Shown: positions 62,570-64,000 of the stretch, piece after piece | Layout: every line of letters begins with the position of its first letter | How positions within the stretch are numbered: position 1 is the stretch's first letter | NCBI GenBank assembly: GCA_902728285.1 | Contig: CACVBU010001128.1 | Coordinates: forward strand, 461,531-525,530 | Direction: 5' to 3' | DNA from: Clytia hemisphaerica | Taxonomy: Eukaryota > Cnidaria > Hydrozoa > Leptothecata > Clytiidae | Length of the DNA stretch: 64,000 nucleotides | The notes under the pieces: generated by a model | What the model was told of the DNA's origin: nothing | Databases searched by the model: none | What the model saw: only the letters and a program-made list of their open reading frames with translations | Made by a program: the position numbers and the translations under genes

Positions 62570-63350
62570 GGTAGGGGGTAGAGTAACTTTTTTGGGGGGT
62601 ATCTTCAGATCTTCTTCGCCTGGTGTTTTTTCTGTTCCATATAATGATAGAAGACATTTAAAAAATTTTTTTTTTAATTTTATGCATTTTTGACGAATTC
62701 CAGCCCAAAAAACTGCCTGGGGGGGCTTTTTTACCGAAAAATCAGCTTTTTTGAGGTTTATTCTTCATATCTCTTCCAAAACTTGCTCAAATTCAAGATG
62801 TAGTGTTTTTTATGAAAATTTTAAAACCTTGTGAGGCATTCTGGCGCAATTTTAAGGTTAGAAGTCCAAAAATTGGCCAAACCCCCCTGGGGGTACTGAT
62901 TCGCACTACAAGGCAAAAATTGGAAAAAATGGCATTTTTGGGCCTTTCAGTCTGAAATATGTCAAAACTATTGCAATCTTATTTTTTTTTTCACTTGCTG
63001 TACTAAATTTTATGAAGAAACAACAAAAAAATATCATATTGGATTGAAAATTGTGCCTGTTGGAGCCCTAAACGAGCTGTTTTAAGCCAATTTTGGGTAG
63101 CAAAATGCTTTTTAAGGCCAATTTTGTAAGTTCATAAACTTTAAACTAATTGATTCACACCTCTGAAATTTTTAGAGATGGAAGTCTTCAAAAAAGTCTT
63201 TAAGCAAAATGAATTTCAATATTTTCACTTTTTTCAAAAAATCATAATGGCGTCTTCAAAAATCGCTTTTTAGCAAAAAAAATCATATTTATCAAAAAAA
63301 AGCATTTTTTAAGGCAAGCTTCTACAAATTGAGTTTAAATGCTGATTAAA
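62570..63350. other. AT-rich DNA with homopolymers, nothing recognised
   Basis: Several G-runs (GGGGGG, CCCCCC) and poly-T tracts. No exon or repeat boundary is supported. Confidence 0.4.
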
Positions 63351-63357
63351 ATTTTTT

Positions 63358-64000
63358 TTGCAGTGATAGTACTCTGGAGATACTCCAGGGAAATCAAAAT
63401 CATTTGGGTCTGGGATGCGTCTATGTCCCCCATTATGGAAATAAAATCCCTGCTAAGAGCCATTTTTCAGGCAAAAATCCAAATTTGGACTGAAAAAATC
63501 TCTAAAGCGACAATAGGCATGGGCCTGAATTTTCTTGCAGTGATAATATTCTGGTAATACTGCAGGAAAATCAAAGTCATCTGGGCTTGGGATTTGGGTA
63601 TATCCACCATTTTGGAATTGAAATTCTTGCTAAAATGCAATATTTTTGCTTGTACGTTGCAATTTAGCCAGTTTTAGCACAAATTTCAATTCTATAATGG
63701 CAGATATACCCAAATCTTAAACCCAAATGATTTTGATTTTCCTGGAGTATTTCCAGAAGACTATCACTGCTAAAAGAATTTAGGTTCATGTCTATTGCCA
63801 TTTTTAAGATTTTTCCAGTCAAAAATTGGAATTTTGATTGAAATTATTGCATTTTAGCAAGAATTTCTTTCCAAAATGGTGGATATACCCAAATCCCAAG
63901 CCCAGATGACTTTGATTTTCCTTCAGTATTACCAGAATACTATAACTGCAAGAAAATTCAGGCCCATGCCTATTGTCATTTTAGAGATTTTTTCAGTCCA
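63358..64000. repeat. Start of a foldback of about 180-bp units, cut by the window end
   Basis: Two direct units (CAGTGATAGTACTCTGGAGA at about 63361 and CAGTGATAATATTCTGGTAA at about 63538) are followed by inverted counterparts from about 63680 onward (CAAATGATTTTGATTTTCCT and AAGCCCAGATGACTTTGATT). The centre is near 63655. The right end lies outside the window. Confidence 0.75.

Overview
This window is AT-rich animal nuclear DNA with intron-rich genes (GT-AG borders, protein-coding exons of about 37-250 bp) separated by a dense layer of inverted-repeat DNA transposons. The gene set points to a marine invertebrate but does not fix the phylum: an SGK-type AGC kinase, a STARD10-type START protein, ribosomal protein L9 and a metazoan phosphonoacetaldehyde hydrolase. 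No bacterial operon, CRISPR array or prokaryotic mobile element is present. Most long open frames that are not listed here are shadows or minisatellite artefacts.

Layout. 0-4.8 kb: 3' part of an SGK kinase gene (+), twelve exons. 5.6-6.4 kb: a predicted small secreted four-cysteine peptide gene (-). 8.3-16.8 kb: transposon territory with a foldback carrying a 7-bp target duplication, a composite foldback holding minisatellite arms and a LINE reverse-transcriptase tail, a 2-kb TA-flanked element and a 674-bp MITE. 17.3-27.8 kb: a complete STARD10-like gene (-), six coding exons. Its 6.7-kb second intron contains, on the opposite strand (+, 21.9-24.8 kb), a complete 397-aa multi-membrane-span gene whose core is three consecutive, phase-matched exons each encoding the same two-helix repeat. 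30.2-31.2 kb: a TTA-flanked inverted-repeat element. 31.4-39.6 kb: an 8.2-kb foldback with an exact 9-bp target duplication, packed with further foldbacks. One of these (1.15 kb, 10-bp target duplication) interrupts an OTU-type cysteine protease reading frame. 40-44.7 kb: more interrupted palindromes and MITEs. 44.9-45.5 kb: first two coding exons of phosphonoacetaldehyde hydrolase (+). 47.4-57.1 kb: complete RPL9 gene (-) with transposon-filled introns. 59.7-60.6 kb: last two exons of phosphonoacetaldehyde hydrolase, on the opposite strand. 61.4-64 kb: a second copy of the 15.6-kb MITE, a small MITE and the start of another foldback.

The genes do not form a pathway. The main biological points are (1) the nested membrane-protein gene built by exon duplication, (2) the phosphonatase gene split into two halves on opposite strands 14 kb apart, (3) the Russian-doll foldback cluster with a disrupted OTU protease frame, and (4) the candidate secreted cysteine peptide. 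Exon borders were read by eye from splice consensus, codon phase and family similarity recalled from knowledge; no alignment or transcript was available.
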